DNA from: Pseudomonas graminis
GTDB taxonomy: Bacteria > Pseudomonadota > Gammaproteobacteria > Pseudomonadales > Pseudomonadaceae
DNA: 64,000 nucleotides
Assembly (NCBI RefSeq): GCF_002093745.1
Contig: NZ_MTSB01000016.1
Location: forward strand, 1 to 64,000
Direction of reading: 5' to 3'
In this document: in pieces, positions 1-9,659 of the stretch
Numbering within the stretch: the stretch's first letter is position 1
How the letters are laid out: each line of letters starts with the position of its first letter
The notes under the pieces: generated by a model
Seen by the model: the letters and a program-made list of their open reading frames with translations, nothing else
Database searches by the model: none
Told to the model about the DNA's origin: nothing
Made by a program: the position numbers and the translations under genes

Positions 1-1740
1 TTGCATTGATCTTGTGGGAGCGAGCTTGCTCGCGAAGGCGGACTGGCGGGCGCGTCAGATTTCCTGTGGTTTGTCAGGCCTCTTCGTGAGCAAGCTCACT
101 CCCACATGGGCGTTGTCGATCATGCGGTAGCGACCGGGGCGGCGATCCGCATTGCTCGCGAGTGCTGCCGCTCAAAGCTTGCATTGATCTTGTGGGAGCG
201 AGCTTGCTCGCGAAGGCGGACTGGCGGGCGCGTCAGATTTCCTGTGGTTTGTCAGGCCTCTTCGTGAGCAAGCTCACTCCCACATGGGCGTTGTCGATCA
301 TGCGGTAGCGACCGGGGCGGCGATCCGCATTGCTCGAGAGTGCAGCCGCTCAAAGCTTGCATTGATCCTGTGGGAGTGAGCTTGCTCGCGAAGGCGGACT
401 GGCGGGCGCGTCAGATTTCCTGTGGTTTGGCAGGCCTCTTCGTGAGCAAGCTCACTCCCACATGGGCGTTGTTGATCATGCGGTAGCGACCGGGGCGGCG
501 ATCCGCACTGCTCGCGAGTGCTGCCGCTCAAAGCTTGCATTGATCTTGTGGGAGCGAGCTTGCTCGCGAAGGCGGACTGGCGGGCGCGTCAGATTTCCTG
601 TGGTTTGTCAGGCCTCTTCGTGAGCAAGCTCACTCCCACATGGGCGTTGTCGATCATGCGGTAGCGACCGGGGCGGCGATCCGCATTGCTCGCGAGTGCT
701 GCCGCTCAAAGTTTGCATTGATCCTGTGGGAGTGAGCTTGCTCGCGAAGGCGGACTGGCGGGCGCGTTAGATTTCCTGTGGTTTGTCAGGCCTCTTCGTG
801 AGCAAGCTCACTCCCACATGGGCGTTGTCGATCATGCGGTAGCGACCGGGGCGGCGTTCCGCATTGCTCGCGAGTGCTGCCGCTCAAAGCTTGCATTGAT
901 CCTGTGGGAGTGAGCTTGCTCGCGAAGGCGGACTGGCGGGCGCGTTAGATTTTCTGCGGTTTGTCAGGCCTCTTCGTGAGCAAGCTCACTCCCACATGGG
1001 CGTTGTCGATCATGCGGTAGCGACCGGGGCGGCGATCCGCATTGCTCGCGAGTGCTGCCGCTCAAAGTTTGCATTGATCCTGTGGGAGTGAGCTTGCTCG
1101 CGAAGGCGGACTGGCGGGCGCGTCAGATTTTCTGCGGTTTGTCAGGCCTCTTCGTGAGCAAGCTCACTCCCACATGGGCGTCGTTGATCATGCTGTAGCG
1201 ACCGGGGCGGATGTCCGCATTGCTCGCGAGTGCTGCCGCTCAAAGCTTGCATTGATCTTGTGGGAGTGAGCTTGCTCGCGAAGGCGGACTGGCGGGCGCG
1301 TCAGATTTCCTGCGGTTTGGCAGGCCTCTTCGTGAGCAAGCTCACTCCCACATGGGCGTTGTTGATCATGCGGTAGCGACCGGGCCGGCGTTCCGCACTG
1401 CTCGCGAGTGCTGCCGCTCAAAGCTTGCATTGATCTTGTGGGAGTGAGCTTGCTCGCGAAGGCGGACTGGCGGGCGCGTCAGATTTCCTGCGGTTTGGCA
1501 GGCCTCTTCGTGAGCAAGCTCACTCCCACATGGGCGTTGTTGATCATGCGGTAGCGACCGGGGCGGCGATCCGCACTGCTCGCGAGTGCTGCCGCTCAAA
1601 GCTTGCATTGATCTTGTGGGAGCGAGCTTGCTCGCGAAGGCGGACTGGTGGGCGAGTTAGATTTTCTGTGGTTTGGCAGGCCTCTTCGTGAGCAAGCTCA
1701 CTCCCACATGGGCGACCGGGCGGCGATCTCGTATTTGAGA
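1..1740. repeat. Tandem array of a 178-bp unit carrying a REP doublet (REPIN-like), 9 full copies plus one partial
   Basis: Units begin at 1, 179, 357, 535, 713, 891, 1069, 1247, 1425 and 1603, always exactly 178 bp apart with only point differences. The last copy loses similarity after about 1713, just before the end of cobK. In each unit a left arm beginning GTGGGAGCGAGCTTGCTCGC (14-37 in copy 1) faces a right arm ending GAGCAAGCTCACTCCCAC (82-105). The arms are near-perfect inverted repeats of about 24 bp, and each arm is itself partly palindromic, as in REP sequences. Copies 1, 2, 4 and 10 have AGCGAGC in the left arm; the others have AGTGAGC, which pairs better with the right arm. The remaining 86 bp or so is a constant spacer. 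The window starts inside the array, so its full length is unknown. Short minus-strand reading frames recur in the repeat but have no sign of being genes. Confidence 0.93.
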
Positions 1741-1745
1741 CAGTC

Positions 1746-2468
1746 TCAAAACTCCAGCCCCAACGCCCCAAACACCTCATCCACCCCCCAAAACACCCGA
1801 TCCACTTCAGGCAATGGCGGGCGCTTAAGGATCAGGACGGGCAGGCCTCGTTCGCGTGCGACGTCCAGTTTGGGTTCGGTGGAGCTGCTGCCGCTGTTTT
1901 TACTGATCAGGACGTCGATATTGCGTTGTTCGAACAACTGACGCTCATCTTCCAGCATAAACGGGCCGCGTGCGCCGATCACTTCGCAGCGGTCGTTGCC
2001 GGGGTAGCTGTCCAGGGCGCGAAGGGTCCAGAACTGGTGTTCCGGGATTTCATGCACATGCTGCAAAGGCTCGCGCCCCAGCGTGAACAGCGGCCGCTTG
2101 AAAGGGGCCAGCGCCGTGACCAGCGCTGACCAGTCGGCCACTTCACGCCAGTCATCACCTGGACCGGCCTGCCAGGCCGCGCGCCGCAAGGCCCAGCAGG
2201 GGATACCCGTCATCTGCGCCGCAAGCGCCGCATTGTGGCTGATCTGTGCGGCATAAGGATGGGTCGCGTCCAGCAGCAGGTCGACACCCTGTTCACGCAT
2301 GTACTGCGCCATGCCTTCTGCGCCGCCATAGCCACCGACTTTCAACTGACAGGCCAGATCGGCAGGCACCCGGCCCACGCCCGCCAAGCTGTAGATGTGT
2401 TCAGGCCCGAGCCTGCGTGCAATCGCCAGCGCTTCGGTAATGCCGCCCAGCAGCAGAATTCGTTTCAT
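1746..2468 (-). CDS. cobK: Precorrin-6A reductase CobK
   Basis: NADPH-dependent reduction of precorrin-6A to precorrin-6B in cobalamin biosynthesis, cytoplasmic. The 240-residue protein has the family's N-terminal nucleotide-binding start ([19 protein letters not shown]), the signature [17 protein letters not shown] in the middle, and the C-terminal [20 protein letters not shown] followed by IL-KRPPLP. Its length is normal for the family. The start overlaps the stop of cbiD by four bases (ATGA), and AAAGAGAT upstream serves as ribosome binding site. It is the last gene of the cobL-cbiD-cobK operon, and the REPIN array begins a few bases after its stop. Confidence 0.93.
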   Translation of the reverse strand: MKRILLLGGITEALAIARRLGPEHIYSLAGVGRVPADLACQLKVGGYGGAEGMAQYMREQGVDLLLDATHPYAAQISHNAALAAQMTGIPCWALRRAAWQAGPGDDWREVADWSALVTALAPFKRPLFTLGREPLQHVHEIPEHQFWTLRALDSYPGNDRCEVIGARGPFMLEDERQLFEQRNIDVLISKNSGSSSTEPKLDVARERGLPVLILKRPPLPEVDRVFWGVDEVFGALGLEF

Positions 2469-3577
2469 GGGATCTCTTTCTGTAGGTCAACGCCCGCCTG
2501 ACCGACGACTCCGCCCTGGCGATCAATCGCGAACACTTCGACCCGAACGTTTGCAGGCACCACGCTGCGGGCGAACTCCAGTGCATGACGACAGACTTCG
2601 TCACCCAGTGGCACCCCGGCCGCAGCGCTCATCGCCAATGCTTGCTGACTGGTATTGGCGTGCAGGATCTGTTGTTGCAAGGCCTCGTCCGCGCCCACCT
2701 GCGCCGCCCAACGCGCCAATTGAGGCAGGTCGATGCTGGAATGGCGACTGTGCAGGTCCATATGGCCGGCCGCCAGTTTGCTGATCTTGCCGAAGCCGCC
2801 GCACAGGCTCAACTTATCCACAGGGACTTTACGCAGGTGCTTGAGCACCGCGCCGACAAAGTCGCCCATTTCGATCAGGGCGATATCCGGGATGTTGTAG
2901 ACGCGACGCATGGTGTCTTCACTGGCATTGCCGGTACATGCGGCGATATGCCGGTAGCCATTGGTGGTGGCGACGTCGATGCCCTGATGGATCGAAGCAA
3001 TGTACGCCGCGCAGGAAAACGGCCGGACGATTCCGCTGGTGCCGAGAATCGACAGCCCGCCGAGAATGCCGAGGCGCGGGTTCATGGTCTTGAGCGCCAG
3101 CGCTTCGCCGCCCTCGACGCCAATCGTGACCTCGAACCCGCCGCTGTAGCCGTGTTCTTCTGCCAGCCGCAGCAAATGCTCGCTCATCATGCGGCGGGGC
3201 ACCGGGTTGATGGCCGGTTCGCCGACCGCCAGTACCAGGCCGGGACGGGTCACGCTGCCGACGCCCGCGCCCGCCACGAAGCGCACACCGGGGGCCGTTT
3301 CCAGCCTGACGCGGGCAAACACCAGCGCACCATGCGTGACGTCGGGATCGTCGCCCGCATCCTTGAGCGTCCCGGCCTCGGCGGCGTTATCCACCAGGCG
3401 GCAAAATTCCAGACGCATCTGCACCTGCCTGCCCTTGGGCAACACAATGTCCACCGCATCGCTGACCTGCCCGCTGAGCAATAATCTGGCTGCCGCCAGG
3501 CTGGTCGCGGTCGCGCAACTGCCGGTGGTCAGGCCGCTGCGCAGCGGGGCAGGTTGCTCGGCGGTTTCTTCGCGCAT
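2465..3577 (-). CDS. cbiD: Cobalt-precorrin-5B (C1)-methyltransferase CbiD
   Basis: SAM-dependent methylation of the corrin ring at C1. Recognised by the N-terminal [20 protein letters not shown], the middle motif [20 protein letters not shown] and the glycine-rich [17 protein letters not shown]. At 370 residues it has the usual CbiD length. CbiD was first known from the anaerobic pathway. Its presence beside CobG, the oxygen-dependent enzyme, fits the known pseudomonad arrangement in which CbiD stands in for CobF; that functional statement is family knowledge, not visible here. Translation is coupled to both neighbours: its ATG shares a base with the cobL stop, and its stop overlaps the cobK start. 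Confidence 0.93.
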   Translation of the reverse strand: MREETAEQPAPLRSGLTTGSCATATSLAAARLLLSGQVSDAVDIVLPKGRQVQMRLEFCRLVDNAAEAGTLKDAGDDPDVTHGALVFARVRLETAPGVRFVAGAGVGSVTRPGLVLAVGEPAINPVPRRMMSEHLLRLAEEHGYSGGFEVTIGVEGGEALALKTMNPRLGILGGLSILGTSGIVRPFSCAAYIASIHQGIDVATTNGYRHIAACTGNASEDTMRRVYNIPDIALIEMGDFVGAVLKHLRKVPVDKLSLCGGFGKISKLAAGHMDLHSRHSSIDLPQLARWAAQVGADEALQQQILHANTSQQALAMSAAAGVPLGDEVCRHALEFARSVVPANVRVEVFAIDRQGGVVGQAGVDLQKEIP

Positions 3578-4779
3578 CAGGGTTTGACTACGTCCAGCAA
3601 GGTGATCGGCAGGGCCTGACGCCAGGTGTCGAATTCGCCAAGAGGCTGCGCTTGCGCGACGTGGATGCGCGTCAGCTCGCCGCCATGCCGCTCACGCCAG
3701 GCCATCAACGCGGCTTCGCTTTGCAGGGTCACGGCGTTGGCGACCAGTCGACCGCCGGAGCGCAGTTGCTCCCAACAGGTTTCCAGTACGCCGATACGCG
3801 TTACCCCGCCGCCGATGAAAATGGCATCCGGGCGTTCCAGACCACTCAACGCCTGAGGCGCACTGCCGCGCACCAATTGCAGGCCGGGTACACCCAGCGC
3901 ATCGCGGTTGAACTCGATCAGTTGCTGACGGCCTTCATCGGCTTCGATGGCCATGGCCCGGCACGTCGGGTGAGCGCGCATCCACTCGATGCCGATAGAG
4001 CCGCAGCCCGCGCCGACATCCCACAGCAGTTCGCCCGGCACCGGCGCCAGGCGGGCGAGGGTGATGGCCCGAACGTCGCGTTTGGTCAGTTGCCCGTCAT
4101 GCTCGAAGGCGCTGTCCGGCAAACCGGCCAGCGTACTCAGACGAATGGCGCCGGCATCGGCGCGACAATCGATGGCGACCACGTTCAGAGCCGCGATGTC
4201 AGGATTGCCCCATTCGCTGGCCAGCCCTTCGACGCGCCGTTCCGCTTCACCGCCCAGATGCTCCAGCACGGTCATGCGGCTCGGGCCGAAGCCTCGATCA
4301 CGCAGCAGGCCGGCGATGATGGCCGGGCTGCTGCCGTCGTTGCTCAGGACCAGCAGGCGCACGCCATGATGAAAATGCGCGTTCAGGGCGGCTACCGGCC
4401 GGGCGACTACCGACAACGTGACGACTTCCTGGAGCGGCCAGCCCAGACGGGCCGCAGCCAGTGAATAAGAGGAGGGCGCTGGCAGAATACGCATTTCGTC
4501 GACAGCGACCACGCGGGTCAGGCTGGCACCGACGCCGAACAGCATGGGGTCGCCACTGGCCAGCACGCAAATCTCGGCACCGCGCTGCTCCAGCACCGGA
4601 TTCAGCGAGAACGGGCTTGGCCACGCACGCCGTTCGGCGCGAATGCACGGCGGCAGCAACGCCAGCTGGCGCGGGCCGCCGAACACCTGATCCGCGTGCA
4701 GCAGAGCGTGCCGGGCGTTCTTGCCCAGGCCTTTGTAACCGTCTTCTCCGATTCCCACGACTGTCAGCCACGGCGACAT
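3577..4779 (-). CDS. cobL: Precorrin-6Y C5,15-methyltransferase (decarboxylating) CobL, a CbiE-CbiT fusion
   Basis: A bifunctional enzyme that methylates C5 and C15 of precorrin-6B and removes the acetate carboxyl on C12, giving precorrin-8. In the 400-residue protein, residues about 1-200 form a tetrapyrrole methylase of CbiE type (start [17 protein letters not shown], and [10 protein letters not shown]). Residues about 205-400 form the CbiT domain with a Rossmann SAM motif ([16 protein letters not shown]) and [10 protein letters not shown]. The start is well supported by GAGGTAAG just upstream. It is the first gene of the minus-strand cob operon and is divergent from cobG. Confidence 0.93.
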   Translation of the reverse strand: MSPWLTVVGIGEDGYKGLGKNARHALLHADQVFGGPRQLALLPPCIRAERRAWPSPFSLNPVLEQRGAEICVLASGDPMLFGVGASLTRVVAVDEMRILPAPSSYSLAAARLGWPLQEVVTLSVVARPVAALNAHFHHGVRLLVLSNDGSSPAIIAGLLRDRGFGPSRMTVLEHLGGEAERRVEGLASEWGNPDIAALNVVAIDCRADAGAIRLSTLAGLPDSAFEHDGQLTKRDVRAITLARLAPVPGELLWDVGAGCGSIGIEWMRAHPTCRAMAIEADEGRQQLIEFNRDALGVPGLQLVRGSAPQALSGLERPDAIFIGGGVTRIGVLETCWEQLRSGGRLVANAVTLQSEAALMAWRERHGGELTRIHVAQAQPLGEFDTWRQALPITLLDVVKP

Positions 4780-4855
4780 GCACTTACCTCAATCCGAACT
4801 TCCGACAGAGCGCCTTTTCATGCCTGCGGACAAAGCAGGCATAATACCGCGCCCA
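4780..4855. promoter_or_regulatory. Divergent cobL/cobG control region with a 7-bp inverted repeat
   Basis: This short gap separates the two cob operons. TGCCTGC (4821-4827) and GCAGGCA (4835-4841) form a perfect inverted repeat around 7 bases, directly followed by ATAATAC, which resembles a -10 box. TTTTCA or TTCATG lies upstream at roughly -35 distance. It could be an operator over the cobG promoter. I found no recognisable B12-box riboswitch here, and the space is too short for a full one. Promoter identity is inference. Confidence 0.3.
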
Positions 4856-6256
4856 ATGGGGTACAAGTGCGCTAATCCATTTCCGTTTCCAGCCAGTTCA
4901 CTATCGGGTGATCCATTGAACGAGCAGCAGTCCGCTCGCACATCGTCTGTCACGCTACGCCCCTCGGCCTGTCCGGGGTTGCTGCGTATCGTCCCGGCGC
5001 TGGACGGCGGGATCTGCCGGATCAAGCTGGCGGGTGGCGTCATGACCAGCGCCCAGGCACTGGCGGTGGCCGCCGCGGCGCAGACGTATGCGCACGGCGT
5101 GATCGAAGCCACCAACCGCGCGAATCTGCAGATTCGCGGCATCGGCGCAGCGCATGACCCGCTGATCAAAACCTTGATGGCCGCAGGACTCGGCCCGGCC
5201 AATCCGGCCAGTGACGATGTGCGCAATCTCATGCTCAGCCCCACCGCCGGGCTGGACCCGAGCATGCTGTTCGATGCCCGGCCACTGGCGGCGCAGATTC
5301 TGGACGCACTGGAGAGTCATCCGCGTTTCCACGAACTGTCGCCCAAGTTCGCGCTCTCGCTGGATGCCGGTGAAGCGCTGGTCATGCTGGAACATCCGCA
5401 CGATGTCTGGCTGTCAGCGATGACACTGGACGGCGACGTGCTGCTGGCGTTCGGGCTGGCGGGCTGTCCGGCCCATGATCGACCGCTGGCCGCTGTACCG
5501 CTGGCTGCCGGTCAGGCGCTGGTTGTTGCGCTGCTTGAGCTGTTTCTCGATCTGGCCCGCCCCGAGCACACCCGTATGCGGCATTTGCTGGCCGAGGTGT
5601 CGACGGACGAGCTGTTGCGTCAGCTTTCGGCCCGGCTGAACGGCGCGTTGCGGGTTGAACAGGCCGTCACCAATTGGCAGCGTCCGCCCGTGCAGGGCAA
5701 TCGCCATGTGGGTGTCTATCCACAACGGCAGCCCGGCAAGGTCGCGATCGGGGCGGTGGTGCCATTGGGGCGTCTTGACGCGACAATGTTGGCCACCGTT
5801 GCGCAACTAGCGGCCGATCAGGGCGACGGCACGTTGCGCCTGACGCCCTGGCAAAGTCTGCTGCTGCCCAATGTGGCGGTTGAGCGAGCGGCGACGGTGA
5901 TGAGCGCGTTGCAGGCAGCGGGGCTGATCTGCTCGATCACCTCGCCGCTGGCGCAGATCGTGGCGTGTACCGGTTCTGCCGGTTGTGCCAAGGGGCTGGC
6001 CGACACCAAGGCCGACGCCCTGCAACTGGCCTCCGGGCTGGCGGCCAGTCAGGCCGTGCATCTGAGCGGTTGCAGGCGTTCCTGTGCCGCTGCCCATGTC
6101 GCGCCGGTGACCTTGCTGGCCGTTGCGCCCGGCCGTTACGACCTTTATTTTCGCGACGCAGCCCAGCCCGGTTTCGGTGTGCTGCGCGCGCGTGACCTTA
6201 CTATTGAAGCAGTCGGTGCGCAGTTGAACGCCGACTCACGGAGCAGCATTGCATGA
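4856..6256 (+). CDS. cobG: Precorrin-3B synthase CobG
   Basis: An iron-sulfur mono-oxygenase that converts precorrin-3A to precorrin-3B, the step that makes the pathway oxygen-dependent. It belongs to the sulfite/nitrite reductase-like family: N-terminal SACPGLLRIVPALDGGICRI, then TNRANLQIRG, and near the C-terminus the cysteine motifs ACTGSAGCAKG and LSGCRRSCA expected for the 4Fe-4S/siroheme-type centre. The start is uncertain. The frame is open from 4778, but that start would overlap cobL. ATG 4856 (466 residues) and TTG 4916 (446 residues, weak GGGTGA upstream) are both possible, and conserved sequence begins only after the latter. The stop overlaps the cobH start by four bases. Confidence 0.9.
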   Translation: MGYKCANPFPFPASSLSGDPLNEQQSARTSSVTLRPSACPGLLRIVPALDGGICRIKLAGGVMTSAQALAVAAAAQTYAHGVIEATNRANLQIRGIGAAHDPLIKTLMAAGLGPANPASDDVRNLMLSPTAGLDPSMLFDARPLAAQILDALESHPRFHELSPKFALSLDAGEALVMLEHPHDVWLSAMTLDGDVLLAFGLAGCPAHDRPLAAVPLAAGQALVVALLELFLDLARPEHTRMRHLLAEVSTDELLRQLSARLNGALRVEQAVTNWQRPPVQGNRHVGVYPQRQPGKVAIGAVVPLGRLDATMLATVAQLAADQGDGTLRLTPWQSLLLPNVAVERAATVMSALQAAGLICSITSPLAQIVACTGSAGCAKGLADTKADALQLASGLAASQAVHLSGCRRSCAAAHVAPVTLLAVAPGRYDLYFRDAAQPGFGVLRARDLTIEAVGAQLNADSRSSIA

Positions 6257-6879
6257 TTGATTACATCCGCGATGGTCAGGAGATATATCGCAATTCCTTC
6301 TCGATCATTCGCGCCGAAGCGCGCCTGGACACGATTCCTGCCGACCTGGAAAAACTCGCCGTACGTGTGATTCACGCGTGCGGGATGGTCGAGGTCATCG
6401 AGGACCTGCGCTATTCGCCGGGTGCCGGTACAGCCGGGCGCAATGCGCTGGCCGCCGGTGCGCCGATCCTGTGCGATGCGCGCATGGTTTCCGAAGGCAT
6501 CACCCGTACCCGCCTGCCGGCCAATAACCCGATCATCTGCACATTGCACGATGAAGGCGTGCGTGAAATGGCGCTGGAACGGGGCAACACGCGCTCCGCC
6601 GTCGCGCTGGAGCTGTGGCGTCCGTATCTGGAAGGCAGCGTGGTGGTCATCGGCAACGCGCCGACAGCGCTGTTCTATCTGTTGGAAATGCTCGATGCGG
6701 GGGCGCCCAAGCCTGCGCTGATTCTCGGTTTTCCGGTCGGCTTTGTCGGCGCAGCCGAGTCCAAGGCGATGCTTGCTGCCGACAGCCGTGGCGTGCCATT
6801 TGTGATCATGCAGGGTCGTCGCGGCGGCAGCGCCATGGCCGTGGCCGCAGTCAACGCACTGGCCACGGAGATCGAATGA
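6253..6879 (+). CDS. cobH: Precorrin-8X methylmutase CobH
   Basis: Moves a methyl group from C11 to C12 of precorrin-8X to give hydrogenobyrinate. The 208-residue protein has the family start [20 protein letters not shown], the catalytic-histidine motif [11 protein letters not shown] (residues about 37-47), [13 protein letters not shown], and the C-terminal [17 protein letters not shown] and [13 protein letters not shown]. Length is normal. It sits between cobG and cobI with four-base and three-base overlaps, so the four plus-strand cob genes read as one translationally coupled operon. Confidence 0.94.
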   Translation: MIDYIRDGQEIYRNSFSIIRAEARLDTIPADLEKLAVRVIHACGMVEVIEDLRYSPGAGTAGRNALAAGAPILCDARMVSEGITRTRLPANNPIICTLHDEGVREMALERGNTRSAVALELWRPYLEGSVVVIGNAPTALFYLLEMLDAGAPKPALILGFPVGFVGAAESKAMLAADSRGVPFVIMQGRRGGSAMAVAAVNALATEIE

Positions 6880-7610
6880 TGCAGGCACGCGGTCGATTGA
6901 TTGGCCTGGGTGTCGGCCCCGGCGACCCGGAGCTGATTACCGTCAAAGCCCTGCGCTTGCTGCGCGAGTCGCCAGTGGTGGCGTATTTTGTGGCCAAGGG
7001 CAAAAAGGGTAACGCGTTCGGCATCATCGAAGCGCATCTGCAGGATCTTCAGACCCTGATGCCGCTGGTCTACCCGGTGACCACCGAAGCGTTGCCGGCG
7101 CCGCTGTCCTACGAGAAAGTCATCAGTGACTTCTACGACGAGTCCAGCCTTCAGGTGGCGGCGCATCTGGACGCCGGTCGTGATGTGGCGGTGATCTGCG
7201 AAGGCGACCCGTTCTTCTACGGCTCTTACATGTACCTGCACGACCGCCTGGCCGATCGCTACGAGGCCGAAGTGATTCCGGGTGTGTGTTCAATGCTCGG
7301 TGGCGCTTCTGTATTGGGTGCGCCGCTGGTGTACCGCAACCAGAGCCTGTCGGTGCTGTCGGGGGTGCTGTCCCACGACGACCTGAAACGCAAACTGGCC
7401 GATGCCGATGCGGCGGTGATCATGAAACTGGGGCGCAACTTCCATAAAGTGCGTGAAGTGCTGACCGAGCTGGGCATGGCCGGACGTGCGCTGTATGTCG
7501 AGCGCGCGACCATGATCAATCAAAAGATCGTGCCGCTGGATCAGGTCGATCCGATGTCTTCGCCGTATTTCTCGCTGATTATCGTCCCGGGTGACAGGTG
7601 GCAAGGCTGA
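6879..7610 (+). CDS. cobI: Precorrin-2 C20-methyltransferase CobI
   Basis: SAM-dependent C20 methylation of precorrin-2, an early step of the pathway. It is a tetrapyrrole methylase with [20 protein letters not shown] at the start, [19 protein letters not shown] in the middle and [19 protein letters not shown]. Two adjacent ATG codons (6876 and 6879) overlap the cobH stop; the second is used here, giving 243 residues. The open frame extends far upstream inside cobH, but that part has no family similarity. The stop overlaps the cobJ ATG (TGATG). Confidence 0.93.
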   Translation: MQARGRLIGLGVGPGDPELITVKALRLLRESPVVAYFVAKGKKGNAFGIIEAHLQDLQTLMPLVYPVTTEALPAPLSYEKVISDFYDESSLQVAAHLDAGRDVAVICEGDPFFYGSYMYLHDRLADRYEAEVIPGVCSMLGGASVLGAPLVYRNQSLSVLSGVLSHDDLKRKLADADAAVIMKLGRNFHKVREVLTELGMAGRALYVERATMINQKIVPLDQVDPMSSPYFSLIIVPGDRWQG

Positions 7611-9313
7611 TGATTCTCGACACTCCCGCCATCGTCATTCTCGGAAACGGCAGCCTCGCCACGGCAAAGCGCATTCAACAGCTGTTTCCCGGTGCGCTGA
7701 TTCAGGGGCTGGCCGAGCGTGTGCAAGGTGCCGACAGCACCTACAGCGAGTTCGGCACCACGTTGCGTCAGTTGTATCGGCAAAACACACCGATCATTGC
7801 CCTGTGTGCTGCGGGGATCGTGATCCGCACGCTGGCTCCGTTGCTGCTGGAAAAGGGCGCCGAGCCGCCGGTGCTGGCCGTGGCCGAAGACGGCAGCGCC
7901 GTGGTGCCGCTGCTGGGCGGTCTGGGCGGGGTCAATGTCATGGCGCGCAGCATTGCGAGCGGGCTTGGCGTTGCTCCGGCGATCACCACCAGCGGCGAGC
8001 TGCGCTTCGGCACGTGTCTGCTCAACCCTCCCAGCGGCTATGCGTTGGGCGATCTGGAACTGGGCAAACGCTTTGTCTCCGATCTGCTCGCCGGTGAGCC
8101 GGTGCGCATCGAAGGCGAGGCGCCGTGGCTCGCCCGGGCGCAACTGCCTGAAGACCCGCAAGCCGAACTGGCGATTCATGTCGGCTCTGCTTTGCGTGAA
8201 CCTTCCGCCAATGAATTGCTGATCTATCCGCGTTGCGTGCTGGTGGCCGTCACTGAAATGACCGAGGAAACGGCAGCTCGGGTTCGTTCGGCCCTGCATG
8301 AGTCGCGCATTGCCGAACAATCCCTGGCCTGCCTGTTGGCCAGTGAAGACCAGATGGCCAATGTGTATTTGCATCAGGCCGCCGATGAGCTGGGCGTGCC
8401 TGTGCGCTTCCAGCCTGCCGCATCGGCCAGCCAGATGGCTACAGCTGCCGTGCCGCAACTATTGCCGCCGATCAGCGTCGGCGATGACATGGCCATTGCC
8501 ATTGCCGCTCTGCCACTGGACGTGCAACGCATCGGTCGTGGGCGTGGCCGGCTGGCGGTGATCGGGTTAGGCCCCGGCGCGGCAGACCTGATGGTGCCTG
8601 CGGTCAAGGCCGAACTGGCGCGCGCCAATGACGTGCTGGGCTATGAAACTTACGTGCGCATGGCCGGGCCGTTTCGTGCCGATCAGGTGCTGCACTGCAC
8701 CGACAATCGCGAAGAAATGCTGCGTGCCCGACATGCCTTCGAACTGGCCGCACAAGGGCGTTCGGTGGTCGTGGTGTCGTCCGGTGATCCGGGCGTCTTC
8801 GCCATGGCCTCGGCGGTGCTTGAAGCGCTGCATGAGTCCGACAACCCACACTGGCATGCCGTCGAGCTGGAGATTCTGCCGGGCGTTTCGGCGTCTCTGG
8901 CTACCGCCGCTCAGGCCGGTGCGCCGCTGGGTCATGATTTCTGTGTGCTGTCGCTGTCCGACAACCTCAAGCCGTGGGACATCATCGAAAAACGTCTCGA
9001 CCTTGCCTGTCAGGCAGACCTGGCCCTTGCGTTCTACAACCCTATTTCCCGCTCCCGGCCCTGGCAATTGGGGCGTGCGCTGGAGATCGTCCGCCAGCAC
9101 CGTCTTCCCGAAACGCCGGTCACTCTGGGCCGTGACATTGGCCGTCCGGGCCAGACATTGCGTGTCATCACGCTGGGCGAGTTGACCCCTGATCAGGTGG
9201 ATATGCGAACGATGGTGCTGATCGGCTCCTCCCTGACCTGCACCTTTCCTCGCAACAAGGGTGGCAACTGGGTCTACACGCCGCGCTGGTACGGTAACAA
9301 GCCTACAACCTGA
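7610..9313 (+). CDS. cobJ: Precorrin-3B C17-methyltransferase CobJ with an N-terminal CbiG/CobE-like region
   Basis: Ring contraction and C17 methylation of precorrin-3B to precorrin-4. Residues about 312-567 are the CobJ tetrapyrrole methylase (RLAVIGLGPGAADLMVPAVK, VVSSGDPGVFAMA, LPGVSASLATAAQAGAPLGH, LALAFYNPISRSRPWQL). Residues about 45-145 match the CbiG N-terminal domain (IIALCAAGIVIRTLAPLL, LLGGLGGVNVMARSIA). Residues about 208-275 match the CbiG C-terminal/CobE domain (CVLVAVTEMTEETAARVRSA, ADELGVPVRFQ). A lone CobJ is about 250 residues, so this is a fusion of 567. ATG 7610 overlaps the cobI stop and is preferred to GTG 7598. It is the last gene of the operon and is followed by hairpins. 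Confidence 0.92.
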   Translation: MILDTPAIVILGNGSLATAKRIQQLFPGALIQGLAERVQGADSTYSEFGTTLRQLYRQNTPIIALCAAGIVIRTLAPLLLEKGAEPPVLAVAEDGSAVVPLLGGLGGVNVMARSIASGLGVAPAITTSGELRFGTCLLNPPSGYALGDLELGKRFVSDLLAGEPVRIEGEAPWLARAQLPEDPQAELAIHVGSALREPSANELLIYPRCVLVAVTEMTEETAARVRSALHESRIAEQSLACLLASEDQMANVYLHQAADELGVPVRFQPAASASQMATAAVPQLLPPISVGDDMAIAIAALPLDVQRIGRGRGRLAVIGLGPGAADLMVPAVKAELARANDVLGYETYVRMAGPFRADQVLHCTDNREEMLRARHAFELAAQGRSVVVVSSGDPGVFAMASAVLEALHESDNPHWHAVELEILPGVSASLATAAQAGAPLGHDFCVLSLSDNLKPWDIIEKRLDLACQADLALAFYNPISRSRPWQLGRALEIVRQHRLPETPVTLGRDIGRPGQTLRVITLGELTPDQVDMRTMVLIGSSLTCTFPRNKGGNWVYTPRWYGNKPTT

Positions 9314-9319
9314 GCCGAT

Positions 9320-9340
9320 GGCAGGTCAGAGCGACCTGCC
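9320..9340 (+). terminator. Hairpin directly after cobJ
   Basis: GGCAGGTC (9320-9327) and GACCTGCC (9333-9340) form a perfect 8-bp stem with a 5-base loop, seven bases after the cobJ stop. It is followed by GGGTTTGTGG, so there is no proper T-run. It is probably the 3' end or a stabilising structure of the cobGHIJ transcript. Confidence 0.45.
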
Positions 9341-9383
9341 GGGTTTGTGGGAAAGTGCTGAAGTTCTGGCGTGATGCTGACCT

Positions 9384-9407
9384 TGTGAGCCGGGTTTCCG
9401 GCTCACA
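9384..9407. other. Perfect 10-bp stem hairpin in the cobJ-downstream gap
   Basis: TGTGAGCCGG (9384-9393) and CCGGCTCACA (9398-9407) pair perfectly around GTTT. No T-run follows. It may be a second transcript-end structure for cobJ or a transcript element ahead of the unknown gene cluster. The rest of the gap, 9408-9659, has no convincing gene; a plus-strand open frame there has unusual composition and no ribosome binding site. The promoter for the downstream cluster must lie in this stretch, but I cannot pick it out. Confidence 0.5.
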
Positions 9408-9659
9408 TGCCTGAGCGAAACGGTTATCTTCGCGCTGGCAGGCACGTAGTTCATTTCCCGATCCATTCTCGGAAACCTCCTTTCGTCCCGCGCCGCCGTG
9501 ATGGAATCACCGCGCAGCGCTCTGCACTCCTCAGTAGAAACGTCAGACTGATGTCACGCAGTTGCCACGGCCAGGTCGTGGGCGTGCCGAAAAACAGCCT
9601 GATTTATTTCGCTAGTCTCGTGCTGTCCATCAGGACTCATGAATTAAAGGACTAATGAA

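Noticed and set aside
1..1740. CRISPR array
   Set aside because: The spacer is constant in every unit and the unit is far too long; no cas genes are present.
298..1780. Repeated minus-strand open frames of about 80 codons across the first array
   Set aside because: They recur because the DNA unit recurs; 178 is not a multiple of three, they lack ribosome binding sites and they span REP palindromes.
4778..4855. Cobalamin riboswitch before cobG
   Set aside because: Space is too short and no B12-box-like sequence is visible.
9407..9655. 82-codon open frame between cobJ and the unknown cluster
   Set aside because: No ribosome binding site, begins inside a hairpin and has Arg/Ser/His-rich noncoding composition.
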